Assembly (NCBI GenBank): GCA_902796525.1
Contig: CADBPB010000046.1
Coordinates: 1 to 25,290, forward strand
Length of the DNA stretch: 25,290 nucleotides
Direction of reading: 5' to 3'
DNA from: an uncultured Erysipelotrichaceae bacterium
Lineage (GTDB): Bacteria > Bacillota_I > Bacilli_A > Erysipelotrichales > Erysipelotrichaceae
In this document: positions 23,939 through 25,290 of the stretch, piece after piece
How positions within the stretch are numbered: position 1 is the first letter of the stretch
How the letters are laid out: every line of letters starts with the position of its first letter
Notes under the pieces: model-generated
The model's input: only the letters and a program-made list of their open reading frames with translations
Told to the model about the DNA's origin: nothing
Database searches by the model: none
Translations under genes and position numbers: made by a program

Positions 23939-25290
23939 TTAGTGCGACACTTCGTAATTCTTGTCGTTGATGTTGATGAGGTGGTCGCCGATCCTTTCCA
24001 CATCGCTCGCCAGCTTCAGGAACTGGGCTCCCGCTTCCGCGCTGCAGAGGTTCTTGCCCAATCTGGCGATATGATTCTCCGCCATCCGGGCAGTAAGATC
24101 ATCGACCTTGTCTTCGATCTTCATCGCCTTGACAAAGCTCTGTCTGTTTCCGGTCTCATAGACTTCCATGCTCAGATCATAGAGCTGATTGATCAGATCC
24201 GTGAGTTTCCTGACTTCTTCTTTTGCGTCATCGGAGAGTTTCTCGTCATATTCGATCAGATTGTTTGTATATTCCATGATGTTTTCGCTGTAATCGCCGA
24301 TCCTTTCGATATCGGCAATCGTCTTATAGGTCGAGCTCAGATAGAGATAGTCTTTTCTGCTGATGTTGTTCGAACCGGTCAGTTTCACGATGTATTCGAC
24401 CAGACTCTTGTTCAGGAAGTTCAGCTCCTTCTCGTTATCGGCAAACGCTTTCTTGTCGGCGATATTCTGTTCGACGAAGGAACGGATGGAATCATTGAAA
24501 TTGCGCATGGCGATGCCGGCCATGTTGACGATTTCCTTCTTCACCTGAGAGACCGCGATCGCCGGCGTCATCAGCATGTTCTCATCGACATAGTAGAATC
24601 TCAAGATCTCCTGATCCTGCTCGCCATCCGGAACGATCTTCTTCGACAGCGAGACAAACAGATCGGTAAAAGGCAACGCAAGAAGCACGGAAGCGATATT
24701 GAAGATCGTATGGAACATCGCCAGCTGGAAATGCGGCGTACCCGGGAACATGTTTTCGAAGAAGATGCCGATCGAATAAGGACTGGCCACTTTGATCAAG
24801 GTATCGATCAGAAGCACCAGCAACGCTCCGCCGGTATTGAAGATCAGCTGGATCACGGCCGTCCGCTTGGAATTGGTGTTGCTGGACATGGCGGCCATCA
24901 TGCCGGTAAAGCAGGTCCCTACGTTCGCGCCCAAGGTGATGTAGATGCCTTGTTCGAGACTGATCAGGTTTGCCGCGACCATGGTGATCGCGATCGAAGT
25001 CATCGCCGCCGAAGAATGGATGATCGCCGTGATGATGGCTCCTGCCGCCATCAGGAAAACGACATTATTCAGCGAAGAAAGGAAGATCTTCAGGCTTTCC
25101 AGTTCGGAAAAAGACTTCATCGAAGAGGACATCAGACCCAAACCGATGAAAAGGATACCGAAACCGGAGATGATCTCTCCCGTTTTCTTCAGATTATCCT
25201 TCTTGGCGATCGATGAGATAATGACGCCCAATCCGGCGAATGAGGAAAACAGGATGTTGAGATCCACCGTTTTCGCATTGAACAAGCCTA
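23939..25290 (-). CDS. Na+/phosphate cotransporter family protein with PhoU domain (5' end beyond window)
   Basis: NptA/PNaS-type proteins import phosphate with sodium. About 450 residues are visible. The frame is open to the right edge, where the first codons align with the middle of the family, so roughly the first 130 residues (first Na/Pi repeat) are missing. The second repeat is present, with TAIIHSSAAMTSIA and LGANVGTCFTGMMAA, variants of the usual QSSSATT and GANIGTT signatures (His replaces Gln in QSSSA). After TFxD-like membrane segments, the last 200 residues form a helical PhoU-like domain with two similar bundles, each carrying an IERIGD sequence (IADIERIGDYSENI and DVERIGDHLINI). 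A terminator follows. PhoU fusion suggests gating by phosphate signalling. No pst or pho genes are in view. Confidence 0.9.
   Translation of the reverse strand, partial: GLFNAKTVDLNILFSSFAGLGVIISSIAKKDNLKKTGEIISGFGILFIGLGLMSSSMKSFSELESLKIFLSSLNNVVFLMAAGAIITAIIHSSAAMTSIAITMVAANLISLEQGIYITLGANVGTCFTGMMAAMSSNTNSKRTAVIQLIFNTGGALLVLLIDTLIKVASPYSIGIFFENMFPGTPHFQLAMFHTIFNIASVLLALPFTDLFVSLSKKIVPDGEQDQEILRFYYVDENMLMTPAIAVSQVKKEIVNMAGIAMRNFNDSIRSFVEQNIADKKAFADNEKELNFLNKSLVEYIVKLTGSNNISRKDYLYLSSTYKTIADIERIGDYSENIMEYTNNLIEYDEKLSDDAKEEVRKLTDLINQLYDLSMEVYETGNRQSFVKAMKIEDKVDDLTARMAENHIARLGKNLCSAEAGAQFLKLASDVERIGDHLININDKNYEVSH

Noticed and set aside
23942..25216. Long plus-strand frame (424 codons) opposite the Na/Pi cotransporter
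   Set aside because: It is His/Asp/Arg-rich antisense translation; the minus strand has the transport and PhoU motifs.
25283..25285. TTG codon as the start of the Na/Pi cotransporter
   Set aside because: The frame is open to the window edge and the protein at this point aligns with the middle of the family, so the start lies outside.

Overview
The window looks like chromosome from a mid-GC Gram-positive anaerobe of the Bacillota. The Shine-Dalgarno sites and TATAAT promoters, an AddAB (not RecBCD) recombination nuclease, a sortase-type PKTG sequence, a GufA-type ZIP transporter and a PhoU-fused Na/Pi cotransporter all fit. An Erysipelotrichia-like gut lineage is my best guess, from protein style only. 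I see no tRNA, rRNA, CRISPR array, insertion sequence or phage gene. The left and right edges each cut a gene (addA and the Na/Pi cotransporter).

Layout, left to right. Positions 1-5396 (minus strand) hold addB-addA, the double-strand-break repair helicase/nuclease. Next is a divergent membrane-anchored glycerophosphodiester phosphodiesterase (plus), then a minus-strand pair of oligoendopeptidase F and a D-2-hydroxyacid dehydrogenase. A cation diffusion facilitator with Asp-type metal sites (probably Mn/Fe) follows on the plus strand. Positions 10551-13385 (minus) hold a two-gene catabolic operon, P5C dehydrogenase and ornithine aminotransferase, that turns ornithine into glutamate.

Positions 13570-17277 (minus) hold the most unusual block. 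It is a tightly packed six-gene operon: a small HMA metal-binding protein, a ZIP metal transporter, an ATC-hydrolase-like protein, a TcmP/LCM-like methyltransferase, a second ATC-hydrolase-like protein and a small multi-pass membrane protein. It has a good promoter with an 18-bp inverted repeat starting at the predicted transcription start, and a clean terminator at its end. This is the best candidate for an undescribed system: a metal-linked small-molecule modification cassette.

Positions 17477-20736 hold two alkylation or crosslink base-excision glycosylases (AlkD-like and AlkZ/YcaQ-like, both minus) on either side of an EamA exporter (plus). Positions 20881-25290 (minus) hold a secreted beta-helix/InlB-repeat protein that stops right after a VPKTG motif with no membrane anchor, a CPBP intramembrane protease, and the C-terminal part of a Na/Pi cotransporter with a PhoU domain.

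Most genes have clear Shine-Dalgarno sites. Three (addB, the phosphodiesterase and the CDF transporter) lack one and have a perfect TATAAT only 6-20 nt upstream of the start codon, which points to leaderless or near-leaderless mRNAs.
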